From assembly GCA_037044905.1 (NCBI GenBank), contig JBAOKB010000054.1, forward strand, positions 464,953 to 528,952: a DNA stretch of 64,000 nt, in the 5' to 3' direction. Made by a program: the position numbers and the translations under genes. Position 1 is the first letter of the stretch; the number at the start of each line of letters is the position of its first letter. This stretch comes from Hortaea werneckii (taxonomy: Eukaryota > Ascomycota > Dothideomycetes > Mycosphaerellales > Teratosphaeriaceae). Below, in pieces: positions 41,200-51,635 of this stretch. The notes under the pieces were generated by a model, which saw only the letters and a program-made list of their open reading frames with translations, did no database searches and was not told the DNA's origin.

Positions 41200-43743
41200 T
41201 CAAATCACCAGAAACCTCACACCCCAAACCACCGCTTCCTCCTTGAACTCCCCATTCCTCGCCTTGCCCACCTGACGCTGCACCGTCGCATCTTCCGAGT
41301 AGCTGACGCAGCTTCCGCGGCTCAGCTCCGGGACTTTATACTCCTCCAGCGTCTTCTGCGGGGACTTCTCGTGCGGGTTCCACGCGTTCCTCGTGCGGTT
41401 GGCGCCGAGACCGAAGGGGTTGGCAGAACGGCTGCCGGTTCCGCTGGCATTGTTGTTGCCGCTGCGGATGCCGTCCTGCTCGTCAGTCACGGTGATCGCA
41501 CCGAAGGCGGCTGTGGTCGCCGCGATGGATGGATCGACAGGGAAGGCGTCGTCGCCGTTCCCGTAAATGAGCGTGTCATCCTGCACATGGGCCGGCGGCG
41601 CGGAAGCCTTCTTTTTCGCCTTCCGCTGCGGCTTGACTGGGACTCTGCAGCTCGCGCCGGCAATGGCAGAGGCGCGCGTAGTCATGACATCGCCAGCATC
41701 ACCAAAAGCCGACACAGGGGTTTTGGCCGGATGGTCGTCTGCAGCAACGGCAGGCAAGCCTTCCGTGCCTTCGACTGGAGCACCACTTCCAGGCATAGCC
41801 GGTCTCTGCCATGTAGTCGTGCCGAGTGCACGATTGTAGTAGTATTTCGACCCATTCGCTGCGATCGCTTCAAACCAGCCTAAGGGCACGGTACCGTCCG
41901 GTCTCTGCCATGTGGTCATGCCTACACGATTGTAGTAGTATGTATTCCCATGGGGTGAGGCCGTTTCAGCCCAGTCTGAGGGCAGGGCATCGTTTCCCCC
42001 GCCTACATGGCTGGGGGGAGCTGATGGAGAGGACACCATGCGCTGATACAAGCGGCTGTTGGTGTCGAGGAGAGACTTTCCCATCAGTTGTGCATGGGAA
42101 TCTGGGCCGTCGTAAGGGGCTGCCGAATGTACAGGTAGCGTTCCACTAGCTGGGAGGGGGCCCTTCTCTTCAGCCTCCACCGGAGCACGCTGGACAATAC
42201 CCTCGCCCAACTGCCCCTTGAGCACCGCCAACTGCTTCTCCTGATTCGTGGGATTCATCTTGGCGAGGTCGGTCAGACGCTGCGAAAGGTTACGCTGCTG
42301 CACTCCGACCTTGCCCATCGACGTCTCATACCCATCAATCATCTGCTTCAGATCGACACCCTCAAGCCCGAACTTCTTGGCCAGATCAGCAGGCGTCGTT
42401 TTCTGCTTCTTGGTCGGCGTCTCCCTGACAGATGAACCAGAGTCGCGGCGCTTACGGGCCGGCGTGATGGGGTAGCCTGTATAGGCGCTGGTGGTCCCGC
42501 GATTGCTGGGATCGAAGAATGGGCTGGCCTCCTCCGCCTCCTGCCCTAGCTGCATCAAGGCATTGGCCGCAGGGTCACGAGCATCATTGAGGATGCTGTA
42601 CGTATTGTCGTCCATACGGGAAGGCTCCGACAGATATCCGTGCTCGGGACCATACTTCTTGCCGGTGCCAACTGTGACAATGACATCGATGATACCGATG
42701 CTCTCGTTGCCTTCAACCGACTGGGGAACTTTGAGCTCGGAGAGCGCTTCGAGGAATTCCGCTGAAGGAGGCATGTCGCCGGCATCGTTCCTGCCGCGAG
42801 CCAACGCCTCTTGCTCCAGCGCGGCGTTGATCTTCGTCCACCTCTCATTGCCCTTGCTGGCTTCCTCGACGAAGAGACTGTCATTAGTGTCATCGTTGCC
42901 GTCTTGGCCGACCTGCATTTTAGCGTTGCCTGTATAGACCCACGGCTTCTCACTCTGGCGGTGGATGCGCGTCCCTTGAAACTGAATTTTGTTCTTGTTG
43001 TACTCAACAGCTGATCCGCGACGGTTGACGAAGCTGACACCCGCTAGCTGGCCATTGACGAAGACCTCGACCTTCAGCGCTTTGTTGTTTCTGCCGTTCT
43101 TGCGGTTGGAAGAACGCCCAGAGCGATCCGAAGCGGGCAGGAAAGACTCATTGAATGTCTCAATGGTCAGACATAGAGCTTGGGGGTCCGCTGCCTTGCG
43201 CAACGTGCTGGGTGCCTGCTGAATGGACCTCATACGGTACGGGAGCGAGAAGATCGCTTCGCCACGGTCTTCACGCTTTTTGCCACTCTTTCCCGAGGAA
43301 GATGGCTTCGACTCGTCAGACGCCTGACGAGCAGGACGTGACGTCTCTGTGGTAGACTTCTGAGTCGACCTGGTTTCATAGGAATGCTGATGTTTTTGCC
43401 CGGTGGCAAGCATCATCATCGCCGCTGCTGCCGCTGCGTCGCTGCTCTCGCTCGCGCTGGCACTCCTATTAGATCTCAACGTACCTTTCAATGTATCACC
43501 TGCCAAAACCATCATGAACGGCATATCCTGATCGGCGCCCAAGAATTGCTGGGCTCCCTTCTGGCCGGGCGGAGGGAGCGGTTTCTCGGGTAGGACGCGA
43601 CCGTTGGCCATCACATCTTCGATACGGCGGGCATCTTTGCGTTGCTCGTCGCCGCCTTTCAGCTCAACGACAGTGGACAAAGAGGCGTCGAGTGGGGCGA
43701 CAGAGAGCGTCGCCGTGACGCCGAGAGAGTAGTAGGTCGGCAT
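41200..43743 (-). CDS. Double WW-domain protein of unknown function
   Basis: This single-exon frame of 847 residues contains two WW domains (about 590-616 and 622-648), each ending in TTWQRP and with the YYYNR core. WW domains bind proline-rich peptides, and a tandem pair next to disordered sequence is common in splicing factors (Prp40-like) and transcription-linked proteins. The N-terminal 250 residues contain a folded-looking segment starting MPTYYSLGVTATLSV. The middle is Ser/Thr/Lys-rich with a nuclear-signal-like KKKAS segment after the WW pair. The family is not known to me. A small intron near the C-terminal end is possible. Confidence 0.6.
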   Translation of the reverse strand: MPTYYSLGVTATLSVAPLDASLSTVVELKGGDEQRKDARRIEDVMANGRVLPEKPLPPPGQKGAQQFLGADQDMPFMMVLAGDTLKGTLRSNRSASASESSDAAAAAAMMMLATGQKHQHSYETRSTQKSTTETSRPARQASDESKPSSSGKSGKKREDRGEAIFSLPYRMRSIQQAPSTLRKAADPQALCLTIETFNESFLPASDRSGRSSNRKNGRNNKALKVEVFVNGQLAGVSFVNRRGSAVEYNKNKIQFQGTRIHRQSEKPWVYTGNAKMQVGQDGNDDTNDSLFVEEASKGNERWTKINAALEQEALARGRNDAGDMPPSAEFLEALSELKVPQSVEGNESIGIIDVIVTVGTGKKYGPEHGYLSEPSRMDDNTYSILNDARDPAANALMQLGQEAEEASPFFDPSNRGTTSAYTGYPITPARKRRDSGSSVRETPTKKQKTTPADLAKKFGLEGVDLKQMIDGYETSMGKVGVQQRNLSQRLTDLAKMNPTNQEKQLAVLKGQLGEGIVQRAPVEAEEKGPLPASGTLPVHSAAPYDGPDSHAQLMGKSLLDTNSRLYQRMVSSPSAPPSHVGGGNDALPSDWAETASPHGNTYYYNRVGMTTWQRPDGTVPLGWFEAIAANGSKYYYNRALGTTTWQRPAMPGSGAPVEGTEGLPAVAADDHPAKTPVSAFGDAGDVMTTRASAIAGASCRVPVKPQRKAKKKASAPPAHVQDDTLIYGNGDDAFPVDPSIAATTAAFGAITVTDEQDGIRSGNNNASGTGSRSANPFGLGANRTRNAWNPHEKSPQKTLEEYKVPELSRGSCVSYSEDATVQRQVGKARNGEFKEEAVVWGVRFLVI

Positions 43744-44698
43744 CTTGATTCAGCGCTGCAAGGAGGAGTAGAAAGGAGTGTGGGAAGGGGATAGGGGGGT
43801 AAGCAATGCGTAGGTAGGGGATGAAGGGGTTCAAAGCATGCCCTTGTACTGTTCTTGTCCAAAACTGGGGAACAATGTGTTGTAGCAATGCCTGGGGTTG
43901 TTGATGTTGTGCGTGTCGCCGTCAAGTCGAAGTGAGGAAGGAGGGGTATTTTGGCGGCGGGTGTGGTTGTTGGGCGGTTGAGTCGGCGGCGTGTTTGCGG
44001 GAGCAGCCGCTTTGTCGTGAAGGGAAGGTGCGATGGACAGAGGGGTGGCGGGGTGGGTAGTGGGTTTGAAAGCAGCTTGCGGAAACGCTCATGTGTAAAT
44101 TGATTGCATGTCATTTTGCCCGTCGAAGGTATTGACCCGTCCTTTCGTGAACTGGCACCTTCTAAGGCGATTTGCAGAAAGCGAAGATCGAGATAGAAGC
44201 ATCGATGAGCGGCTTGCTGTTGATGGGAAGGCCGTCTGTGCGGAGCTGGAGAGTGGGCCTGGTCTGACACCAAAAGTGTCGTGAATAGTCCGCGATAAAT
44301 CCACTCTCTCGCAAACAAGAAGCCAATGTTTTGCGAGGTACACGCCATCTGGACGCAGATTACCTTCATTTCATCCTATCGCAAGGGGGCGAGGCCGCTG
44401 CTGCATCGTAAGGTCAGACGCAGCACTTCTGGAGCCGCAAAGATACCACAGCCTAGTCATCGATAGGAGAGTCCTTCGGCTGGGAACTAGAAGGTGCTCC
44501 AGCGCTTGGTTTGAGAAAGGCAGACTGGGTACATCGTTAAGAGTCAGCACATCGGCATGATCACTGGCATTGATGGACCAACTGACATACCTGCAAGCGT
44601 CGGATGCTTCTGCCACCCTCTCAAACGGACCTGTCCTCAGGGAATTCTTTCGAACCCACCTGGGCAATAGTTTACCTTTCTCCGGAGGCCTGCCAACC
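43744..44698. other. Intergenic with the WW gene promoter
   Basis: An open minus-strand frame covers much of this segment and overlaps the WW gene, but it is Pro/Thr/Leu-rich without features. It looks like 5' UTR and promoter rather than a gene. Confidence 0.45.
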
Positions 44699-45550
44699 TT
44701 ACCCTCTGGGCTCCGTAACAATTCCAATCCCCGGCTCCTCCAGACTGTCGCCCAGCTCCTGGATGGTACGATCATACACCCTGGCCAGCTGCATATCAAA
44801 ACTATCCTCCTCCTCCTCTTCCTCCGCATTCGGATCCTCATTCTCCAACACCAACCCACCATCATCCTCCACCTCCATCCTGTCCCCCTCCCCGTCTTCC
44901 TCATCCACCCCTTCAAACTCAAACTCCCCCCTCTTGAAGCTCTCCACAACCCCAACCCGCGTCCGCTCCACCAAACTCCGAATCCGCACCTTCTCCGTCC
45001 CACTCACCCCTCTCCTCCCCTCAAACCCAGGCAACACCTCTCCACTCTCGACATCCCGCCCTTGGATCAGACTCGCAAACGCATGGTCCAGCTTCCCTAG
45101 CAAACGAAACAAACTCCGCGGGCTAGGCGGCATGGCTGTGACTAGATTCCCGACGAGGAGTGCGAGGCTGATTAAGTAGGGCACCTGTAGTCCTGGGGTC
45201 CCGCTCACCCAGATGATGTCTACTAGCTCCCGGATGTCCCGGCAGGCTTCTTTCATAGTCGCGTAGCCTTTCACGTCGCCCCAGGCATCGCCTTTCGGGG
45301 GTTCGACTGGCTCGTGATTGGGCAGGTGCAGGTCCGAGGGTGTCGTGCGTTTGGCGAAGCGTCGTTGGATGTGCAGGATTCGGGTGTCGACGTGCCGGAT
45401 GAAGGCGGATTCTTTGGAGCCGCCGGGTCGGAGGGGAGAGGCGCGGGGATGGGGGAGGGTGGAGGGTGAGGTGGTGGAGGCGTTGGTTGATGAGGGTGCT
45501 GGGGAGAGGAGGAAGCCGCCTGCGCCTGCGGGTGGTGGGGAGGAAGGCAT
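44699..45550 (-). CDS. Conserved fungal protein of unknown function
   Basis: This single-exon protein has 283 residues. After a Ser/Pro-rich N-terminus (1-45) comes a conserved-looking helical core (about 46-215) with the segments AFIRHVDTRILHIQRRF, RDIRELVDIIWVSGTP, PYLISLALLV and LLGKLDHAFASLIQGRD. A very acidic tail (EDPNAEEEEEEDSFD) follows. I recall this pattern as widespread in filamentous ascomycetes but know of no defined role. No signal peptide is visible. A GTACGGAGTAC palindrome lies about 210 bases upstream. Confidence 0.6.
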   Translation of the reverse strand: MPSSPPPAGAGGFLLSPAPSSTNASTTSPSTLPHPRASPLRPGGSKESAFIRHVDTRILHIQRRFAKRTTPSDLHLPNHEPVEPPKGDAWGDVKGYATMKEACRDIRELVDIIWVSGTPGLQVPYLISLALLVGNLVTAMPPSPRSLFRLLGKLDHAFASLIQGRDVESGEVLPGFEGRRGVSGTEKVRIRSLVERTRVGVVESFKRGEFEFEGVDEEDGEGDRMEVEDDGGLVLENEDPNAEEEEEEDSFDMQLARVYDRTIQELGDSLEEPGIGIVTEPRG

Positions 45551-45943
45551 GGTGTGGTTATGTATTACGGTTGATACATGTGAAGATCAGAATTACAGAG
45601 GAAGTGAAACAGGAATCTAGAGACTTGATATGGCTTTGGTTGTCACATGTTGCAGCGGTTATGTTCGATCAGATGAAGGCAGACGCGGAGAGCTGAAGTG
45701 AAGTCGCGGGCTGGCTTGGCATGCAGCTCGCCTTCCGAATTGCAAGGTAAAGTACAGTACGGAGTACAATTCTTGATCGTTTTTCTCATACATTTAGAAC
45801 GAAGCAAATTCTAATTGCAATATGGGTATCTCTGAAACATCACGAAAATTGTAGCAAAGCATGCAAGCTTGATAGCTAGTCGTCATCAGCATCTCCTCCC
45901 TTCCATCCCGGCTGCAGGCATGCACGAATGTAGGTCAGGTTTC
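45551..45943. other. Intergenic, promoter of the unknown gene
   Basis: The region carries the promoter of the 283-residue protein and the 3' end of the Sfr1 transcript. It contains the palindrome listed separately. Confidence 0.5.
45757..45767. promoter_or_regulatory. GTACGGAGTAC promoter element
   Basis: This near-palindrome (GTAC-GGA-GTAC) belongs to the same class as the other GTAC motifs in this window. Its position, about 210 bases upstream of a start codon, fits a promoter element. Confidence 0.5.
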
Positions 45944-46901
45944 TCAAGTCCAACGCTGCGCGGATTTGTCGTACCCGATAACATCCAATTCGATGTTCAG
46001 GGAGCGTAGCATCATATCCATCGTAAAAGACTGGCTTCAAATTAGCATGAGATCCTCCTATGGTAGTGAACGCGACATCATGAACACTCACATCATCATC
46101 TTTCACATCCTCCTGCCACACCATCTTCTTCCCACCCTCGGAACCTCCCATCTGCTGCTCCATCGCACTCGGCAAATCCGCAGCATCTAAGGCCTCCTGC
46201 TTGACCCTCCTCTTCTCCGCCTTGCGAAACTCCTGCTCCTTCTCCGGTAACTCTTCGCCTTGACTGTCAAACTCGCAGTCCGCATCGTCGGATTCCTCGG
46301 GCTCCGGAGCGAACGCGCCCATACCGTGAGATCTTTCGAACTTTTGCTTCTCCGACTCTCGCCAGGCTGCCACGCCGCCCATGCGACATACCCGTTCTTT
46401 GACGTGGCCGAATAGTTCTTCGCTGGCTTGTTGGGAGGCGAGACGCCATTTCTCGGTCAGCTGCTCCAGTTCGGCGTCGGTGTTGGAGGTGCTGATTTGG
46501 TGTGATTGCTTGAGCGCATCGATGTCGGTGCGGAGCGATCTGATCTGGAGTTCGAGATTGGTGAGTGCTTTCTGGGCGGCGAGCTCGGCGGGGTCAGCGC
46601 GACGTGAAGAGGTGGTGAAGCCGGGTCGTTTGTGGAGTGATTGGGATTTGGTGAGTGGTGCCGGCGTAGCAGGATTCGAGTTGGAGGCAGTTGAATTCTT
46701 CTTCTGTGTCGTGTCCTTCTCCGCAGCACTGACTGTGTGAGCAAGCGTGCTCGGCGTGTATGGTGCGTTGCCAGGCTGGTGATCCTCTTTCACCGGCGGG
46801 CGCTGAGCGCTGGCGTGTCGCAACGGGGAGACGAAAGGCTTCTTGAGCGTCTTATTGGCATCGTTGAATTTGCGTCGCTTGACTGATAGTGGCGACGACA
46901 T
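45944..46901 (-). CDS. sfr1: Swi5-dependent recombination mediator Sfr1 (Mei5/Dds20 family)
   Basis: Two exons (46901-46092 and 46030-45944, a 61-base intron with GTGAGT donor and GCTAAT branch site) give 298 residues. Sfr1 forms a complex with Swi5 that helps Rad51/Dmc1 load on DNA in homologous recombination. The N-terminal half is basic and disordered, with the conserved KRRKFNDANKTLKKPFVSPL start. The coiled-coil core (about 110-190) has the hallmark KWRLASQQASEELF and CRMGGVAAWRE. The intron was set because only then does the protein end in the family's C-terminal segment SFTMDMMLRSLNIELDVIGY. The simple open frame reads through the intron and gives a wrong tail. Assignment rests on pattern recognition of this family. 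Confidence 0.8.
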
Positions 46902-47397
46902 TTTGCTGGATGTCGCATTCCCTGCTCTCTCCAGCAGTACCTCCTATAGTATAAAGTTGGGAGACGCGACAGGGACGCGCCTTGAAACGTCATTGAGGGG
47001 TCGGTCCTCCGGCTCCGCGCCCACATCATTCCATCGGTACCGAAATCGAGGGTTTCCAGGATTGGGAAGTACTACAGAGTAATGTACTGTACATTCGCAG
47101 TAGTATACATAGTACCTACTATGTAGGTACATACACATCTACGACTGCTAGGAAGCTGCATCCCTCGAGCCCATTTTCGACATTGTTTGCAGCAGCTTCA
47201 CGCTGACTTCACCTAGTCGAGACTGTCTATCCTTCTTCCCATGAGCTCAAACCAACACCCAAACGGCTTGGAAGTAACGTTCAGCTCAAATACCATTCGT
47301 TGACATACTTCGCAATGACCCCCTCTGGCTGTTGATCCCAATTCAACCCAAGCCATATAGAAGGTATGCCCTGTGGAGTGGCGACCTAGTTTCCACA
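46902..47397. other. Divergent promoter of sfr1 and the TLC gene, GTAC-rich
   Basis: The two divergent genes share about 500 bases. The middle (about 47068-47132) is unusually rich in GTAC units, including the inverted repeat listed separately. Confidence 0.55.
47106..47125. promoter_or_regulatory. TACATAGTA-CC-TACTATGTA inverted repeat
   Basis: Two perfect nine-base arms are separated by two bases. It lies between the divergent sfr1 and TLC-domain starts and resembles the sites at 40717-40754 and 45757-45767. Confidence 0.55.
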
Positions 47398-48219
47398 ATG
47401 GCCGCTTCCTACACGCTACACCCTCTTGGACTTCTTGGTCTGTCCGCTGCCAGCTACGGGGTCATTCTCGCCAGCTCTCGCCGCATATTTCCCACCGACC
47501 AAGATCCGAGGTTGTTCTTGAACACCATCACCGATGTACATTCCATCTTATCCAGTGCCGCCGTCCTCTATGCCTTGTCCCAACCTTGGTCAGTCACTCC
47601 CGGCACGCCGCCATCTCCGTCTGCCTCCCTCCTGGACGACAGCCTTAACGCCATGATCCATGGCAAAAGCACCCTGGGCAACGCCATCACTTCATGGGAA
47701 GCTGGCTACCTCGTCTACGAAACCCTGGCCGTCGCGCTTCTGAGATATAAACGCCGCGCAGACGAATCGCTTCTGAAATCGCTCTTACGCTTCTCAAGCA
47801 AGGAACCTCTTACCTTTAGCCATCACCTATCGCTTATTGTTGCTCTTGGCTGTCTGCAGTTCTGCATCGCTCAAGGTAGAGAACGGGGAGTGTGGATCAT
47901 CAACGCCTTCAATCTCATGAACGCATCTACTCCTATCCTACATTGGAGGTGGCTTCATAGGCATCGGACGGGAAAGGGTGATCTGAAGCTCGATCTTCTA
48001 CTTGCTGCCACTTTCGCAGCTTGCCGGATGGGTCTCATCATCTGGGTCCTGGGCAAATATGGCAATTTCCATGGCATTGGAGCATGGGAGGCGTATGTCA
48101 AACAGCGATGGATATGCAAAATTGGAACCGCCGCACTTTTCATCATGAACAGCGCATGGTGGCTTACGCTTGTAAAGGGAATCGCACAGAGACTGCTACT
48201 GAAACAAAAGCAGGCTTGA
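47398..48219 (+). CDS. TLC-domain (TRAM/LAG1/CLN8) membrane protein
   Basis: This 273-residue single-exon protein has several membrane helices in the TLC arrangement: DVHSILSSAAVLYAL, SWEAGYLVYETLAVALL, a histidine-containing SHHLSLIVALGCLQF and NAFNLMNASTPILHWRW. TLC proteins act in the endoplasmic reticulum in lipid metabolism or sensing (ceramide synthases belong here), but the catalytic motif of ceramide synthases is not obvious. I chose the ATG at 47398; the frame extends 22 codons upstream without a good start. The promoter is shared with sfr1. The 3' end is 59 bases from the convergent P450 gene. Confidence 0.7.
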   Translation: MAASYTLHPLGLLGLSAASYGVILASSRRIFPTDQDPRLFLNTITDVHSILSSAAVLYALSQPWSVTPGTPPSPSASLLDDSLNAMIHGKSTLGNAITSWEAGYLVYETLAVALLRYKRRADESLLKSLLRFSSKEPLTFSHHLSLIVALGCLQFCIAQGRERGVWIINAFNLMNASTPILHWRWLHRHRTGKGDLKLDLLLAATFAACRMGLIIWVLGKYGNFHGIGAWEAYVKQRWICKIGTAALFIMNSAWWLTLVKGIAQRLLLKQKQA

Positions 48220-48278
48220 CAAGGAGCTTCGTTCTAGACCAAATCGGCTTTCCGACCAACGTCACTGACGATGCCCGC

Positions 48279-49703
48279 TCAGGCTTGCCTTGAGAAACGC
48301 ACCATGACCGGCTGAGCAGGGTGTTGAGTCGGCAACTGCTTCATGTCTTTCGCCCAAACACCTGGATCATCTCGCTCCCACCCTAACCACGCCCGGACTC
48401 CCGCCGCTTCGACAGTACCTTGCAGATTTAGACCTTGCTTCTCAAACGCTTCAAGCACCGCAAGTGCTGAGTCTTCGACAAACGATTGGCCGAGACATCT
48501 CTTATGTCCCAGCCCGAAAGCAATGGGCTCTGGCGGGCTTCCTTTGCCGCTCTTCAGATACCTGGATGGATCGAAGTCATCGGCATCGCTCCCAAATACT
48601 GCTATGTCGCGATTGCCTCCGGGGAAGTATGGCCACACATCCCAGCCTTCCGGTACGAGGACATCCGGCTCATTGGGATCGCTATTGTGCAAGGTGCGCT
48701 GCTGCGTCGTCCTCCGCATAATCCCTACAATTGGCGGACTCAGGCGCAGCGTTTCCTTCATGACGGCTTTCCGTTGATCATCACGCCCTTCCTGAGGACT
48801 TACTGCTATCTCCCTCGCGACAGACTCGCCTGATTGCCCTCCTTTGAACAGAAATACATTCAACAGCAATGCAGTCATCAGACTAGCGAAGCCCTTGACG
48901 GCCAGACTACTCGTCGACATGAGCAGATGATTCACCGTCTCCTTGCGGGCTTCCTTACTGAGCGCTTGAGAATCGAGCCAAGCAGGCGGTTTGCTTTGTA
49001 ATCGTCTCTCGATGAGGGTTTGCAACTTCTTCCGCGCATCGATGCCGACTTTTCGCGGCGAATGCCAGAACCCCGTGTTGACCGTCACGGGGAACAGAGA
49101 GAACTGTCCGCGTAGCAGGTCTTCCTGCAGTTTCTCCACTTCGTTGTACTCGGCTGTCTGAGGCTCAATGTCGAGGAATGTGGAGAGGAAGATCTGCCAG
49201 CCTAGGTCTTTGCATGTGGCGTACAGATCTAAAGGTGCGTCGAGTGGTACTCGCTGAAGGAACGAGGCTATGTTGCTTTGGGTTTGCTCTTGTGCTGTCT
49301 GATCTGACAATGGTTGGACAAGCTGTCGCCATTGATCCTTGGATTTCTGATGGGGACATCCATCCTTGAGAAGTAGATTAGGAGGCGGGAAGAACGGTTC
49401 CATTAAGCGATTGTAAGGTGCTGTGGCGATATATGGCGGCTGTTGATTTTCTTTGACCGTCCCGTCCGACGGCTCAAGTACTTGCTTGATTTGCTCATAG
49501 CTCGACACGACGGCGACATTGCGATTCAGGATCTTCGCTCTGACTGTTGTCCGCTTGTCGACTTCTCCCGGTCGATCTTTGTGATACTGTAGGATGCGGT
49601 TGATAATGAATGACTCTGGACTGCTGTGGAAGGAGAAGTTCTCGCTCGCGCCGGAAAGGAAGCTTGATGTTCCGGGTGGGAGTCGGGCTTCTGGTTTAGG
49701 CAT
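48279..49703 (-). CDS. Cytochrome P450
   Basis: This single-exon protein has 474 residues. The haem-binding loop FGLGHKRCLGQ with the axial cysteine C403, the ExxR helix KETLRLSPP and a PERF-like DFDPSRYL segment are all in order. There is no clear N-terminal membrane anchor (MPKPEARLPPGTSSFLS), unusual for fungal microsomal P450s. A soluble or peripherally bound form related to the linoleate-diol-synthase-type P450 domains is possible. The oxidised substrate is unknown. It is divergent with the MFS gene over a 294-base promoter, so the two are probably co-regulated, and lies beside a flavin monooxygenase and a hydroxylase. Confidence 0.9.
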   Translation of the reverse strand: MPKPEARLPPGTSSFLSGASENFSFHSSPESFIINRILQYHKDRPGEVDKRTTVRAKILNRNVAVVSSYEQIKQVLEPSDGTVKENQQPPYIATAPYNRLMEPFFPPPNLLLKDGCPHQKSKDQWRQLVQPLSDQTAQEQTQSNIASFLQRVPLDAPLDLYATCKDLGWQIFLSTFLDIEPQTAEYNEVEKLQEDLLRGQFSLFPVTVNTGFWHSPRKVGIDARKKLQTLIERRLQSKPPAWLDSQALSKEARKETVNHLLMSTSSLAVKGFASLMTALLLNVFLFKGGQSGESVAREIAVSPQEGRDDQRKAVMKETLRLSPPIVGIMRRTTQQRTLHNSDPNEPDVLVPEGWDVWPYFPGGNRDIAVFGSDADDFDPSRYLKSGKGSPPEPIAFGLGHKRCLGQSFVEDSALAVLEAFEKQGLNLQGTVEAAGVRAWLGWERDDPGVWAKDMKQLPTQHPAQPVMVRFSRQA

Positions 49704-49997
49704 GGCTGTGCAATCAATGAGGGTCCACTTCAGAAAATGTTGTAGATCTTGGACTTCAAGTCGAACTCATATCTTCCATACCAAAGTATTGAATCTAGCT
49801 CGCCAATCACTGTGCTGGAATAGCTGATAGCCATTGGTAAGCTCCGAGGATGCATTAGTGACGCCATAGATTGAGCTTGTGAGCTTATTACCTGCCAAGC
49901 CGGCATGTACTCTACATTTCACAGTGACGATCACAGAGATATTTGATGTTTACGAGTTGGCAGGTCTGTCTTTCACGTTGTGTGATTCCAGCAAGCA

Positions 49998-51560
49998 ATG
50001 AATCACCCTTCATCAAATGAGAAATATGCTGCGCAAGGCAGCTCGGCACTGGATCCCGAGCAACCGCAAGGAAGTACTGAGCATCCGATTAATGCTCGGC
50101 CGTCACAAACGATACAAAGACGGTTATACACTGCCGCTTGTATCCTACTCCTACTCATCAACTACTTCTTAGCGCAGTACGACAAATTCATCCTTTCATA
50201 CTTCCAGACCCCGCTGAGTACTTCTATCGGCCTGTCCGCCACCGAATATGGCGTCCTCTCCGGATATGCAACTGGAATCGTCTACGCTCTGGCCGCTATC
50301 CCCATCGCTTACATTGCCGACACCTTCGGCAAAGCGAGAGTCTGGGTCCTCACCGTCGCTGCGCTGTGGTGGAGTCTATGTGTCATCTTGCAGTCGCTCA
50401 GCAACAATTTCTGGCAGATCCTCCTGGCGAGGATAGGAATGGGAATCGGGCAGAGTTGCGTCGAGCCCCTAAGCGTCAGCATCATCTCCGATTTGGCGGG
50501 CGGTTGGAGAGACGTCTTCATAGGTGAGGCTGTGCTGTATGTTGGCGTCTATATTGGCGAAGCAATCAGTGGACAGATCGCCACGGCTTTCACAAACAAC
50601 GAAACCGGTTGGCGGATCGCTCTCAGAGCTATTGGGATCACGGGTCTTGTCGTTGCAGTTATCTTGCGGATCGTCATTCGAGACGTCGGACGAAACGCTG
50701 GCTTGATCACGGACGATAGTATCTACAAGGAGGACGGTCCGACGTCGCACTTTCAATCAGCGAAGCGTCAGGTGCGATTGACATTGTCTTATGTCGTTCG
50801 TCTTCGATCTTTCTGGCTCCTGGTCTTGTCCGCTTCCATTCGACAGCTCGCAGGAAATGTCTTCGGATATTACATGCCATCATACTTGAGCAACACCTAC
50901 CCGGATAAGGACGAACTGTTATCGCGCTACGGAATCATTGTCGGCGTGGTTGGGAGCGTTGCGGTTCTGACCGGTGGCATCTCAACATCATTGCTCTGGA
51001 AGCGGACACAGACGACTCCTCTTTGGCTGACGGGCGTTGGTGGGATGGTCAGCAGTCTTTTCGTCTTGCTCATGGTCTTCTCCCGCGACATTGCAGATGG
51101 CAATCAGAACCGCGGGACAAGCATTCTGTACGGCACGATGAGTATGGCTTACTTGACAGCGGAGCTCTGGCTCGGAGCTATCAACGGTCTTATTGCCTTG
51201 CTCTTGCCACCAAAGCATAAGACGTTTGGGCTGGCGATCTGGACTGCGATACAAGTCCTCATCTACTCCTCTGGCCCCGAAATCATTGGTCTTGCGCTAA
51301 GAGGATTAAACCCTGGTAGTGAGCAGTATACGAAGGACTCACAGATTGTTTTGGCTGCGATCATCACGGTGTGCTATTGGGTGGCTGGCACCGGCTTCAT
51401 TGCTGCTACAAGACCTTTGAAGGCTGATATTGCTTATGGAGTACAGCTTGAAAAGCCGGTGTCAGGGCGACGGCGAGCAGCTGTATTTGCAGCTTTAGTT
51501 GTACTCGCTGCACTCGTGATAGCTCTATTTGTTGCCAGCATCGTGTACGCTGCTATCTAG
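49998..51560 (+). CDS. MFS transporter, spinster-like
   Basis: This 520-residue single-exon protein has about 12 membrane helices. The signature motif A region (YIADTFGKARV, about 110-120) and the conserved IGMGIGQSCVEPLSVSIISD segment (helix 4-5) place it near the spinster/sphingolipid-transporter-like branch of the major facilitator superfamily. The N-terminal 40 residues are polar and cytoplasmic. Together with the P450, the FAD monooxygenase and the hydroxylase it could export or import the compound they modify. It is convergent with the monooxygenase gene at 75 bases. Confidence 0.85.
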   Translation: MNHPSSNEKYAAQGSSALDPEQPQGSTEHPINARPSQTIQRRLYTAACILLLLINYFLAQYDKFILSYFQTPLSTSIGLSATEYGVLSGYATGIVYALAAIPIAYIADTFGKARVWVLTVAALWWSLCVILQSLSNNFWQILLARIGMGIGQSCVEPLSVSIISDLAGGWRDVFIGEAVLYVGVYIGEAISGQIATAFTNNETGWRIALRAIGITGLVVAVILRIVIRDVGRNAGLITDDSIYKEDGPTSHFQSAKRQVRLTLSYVVRLRSFWLLVLSASIRQLAGNVFGYYMPSYLSNTYPDKDELLSRYGIIVGVVGSVAVLTGGISTSLLWKRTQTTPLWLTGVGGMVSSLFVLLMVFSRDIADGNQNRGTSILYGTMSMAYLTAELWLGAINGLIALLLPPKHKTFGLAIWTAIQVLIYSSGPEIIGLALRGLNPGSEQYTKDSQIVLAAIITVCYWVAGTGFIAATRPLKADIAYGVQLEKPVSGRRRAAVFAALVVLAALVIALFVASIVYAAI

Positions 51561-51635
51561 ACGACATCTGCATGTCGCCGGACCTAGCAACAAAGTCTAA
51601 AGACTGTATCCTTCTATATCTATTCGTTACGTCAT

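Noticed and set aside
43659..44369. Open minus-strand frame overlapping the WW gene start
   Set aside because: It is low-complexity, overlaps the WW gene in another frame and shows no motif.
45876..46901. Continuous 341-codon frame for the sfr1 gene
   Set aside because: It reads through a 61-base intron with perfect splice signals. Only the spliced form gives the family's C-terminal segment.
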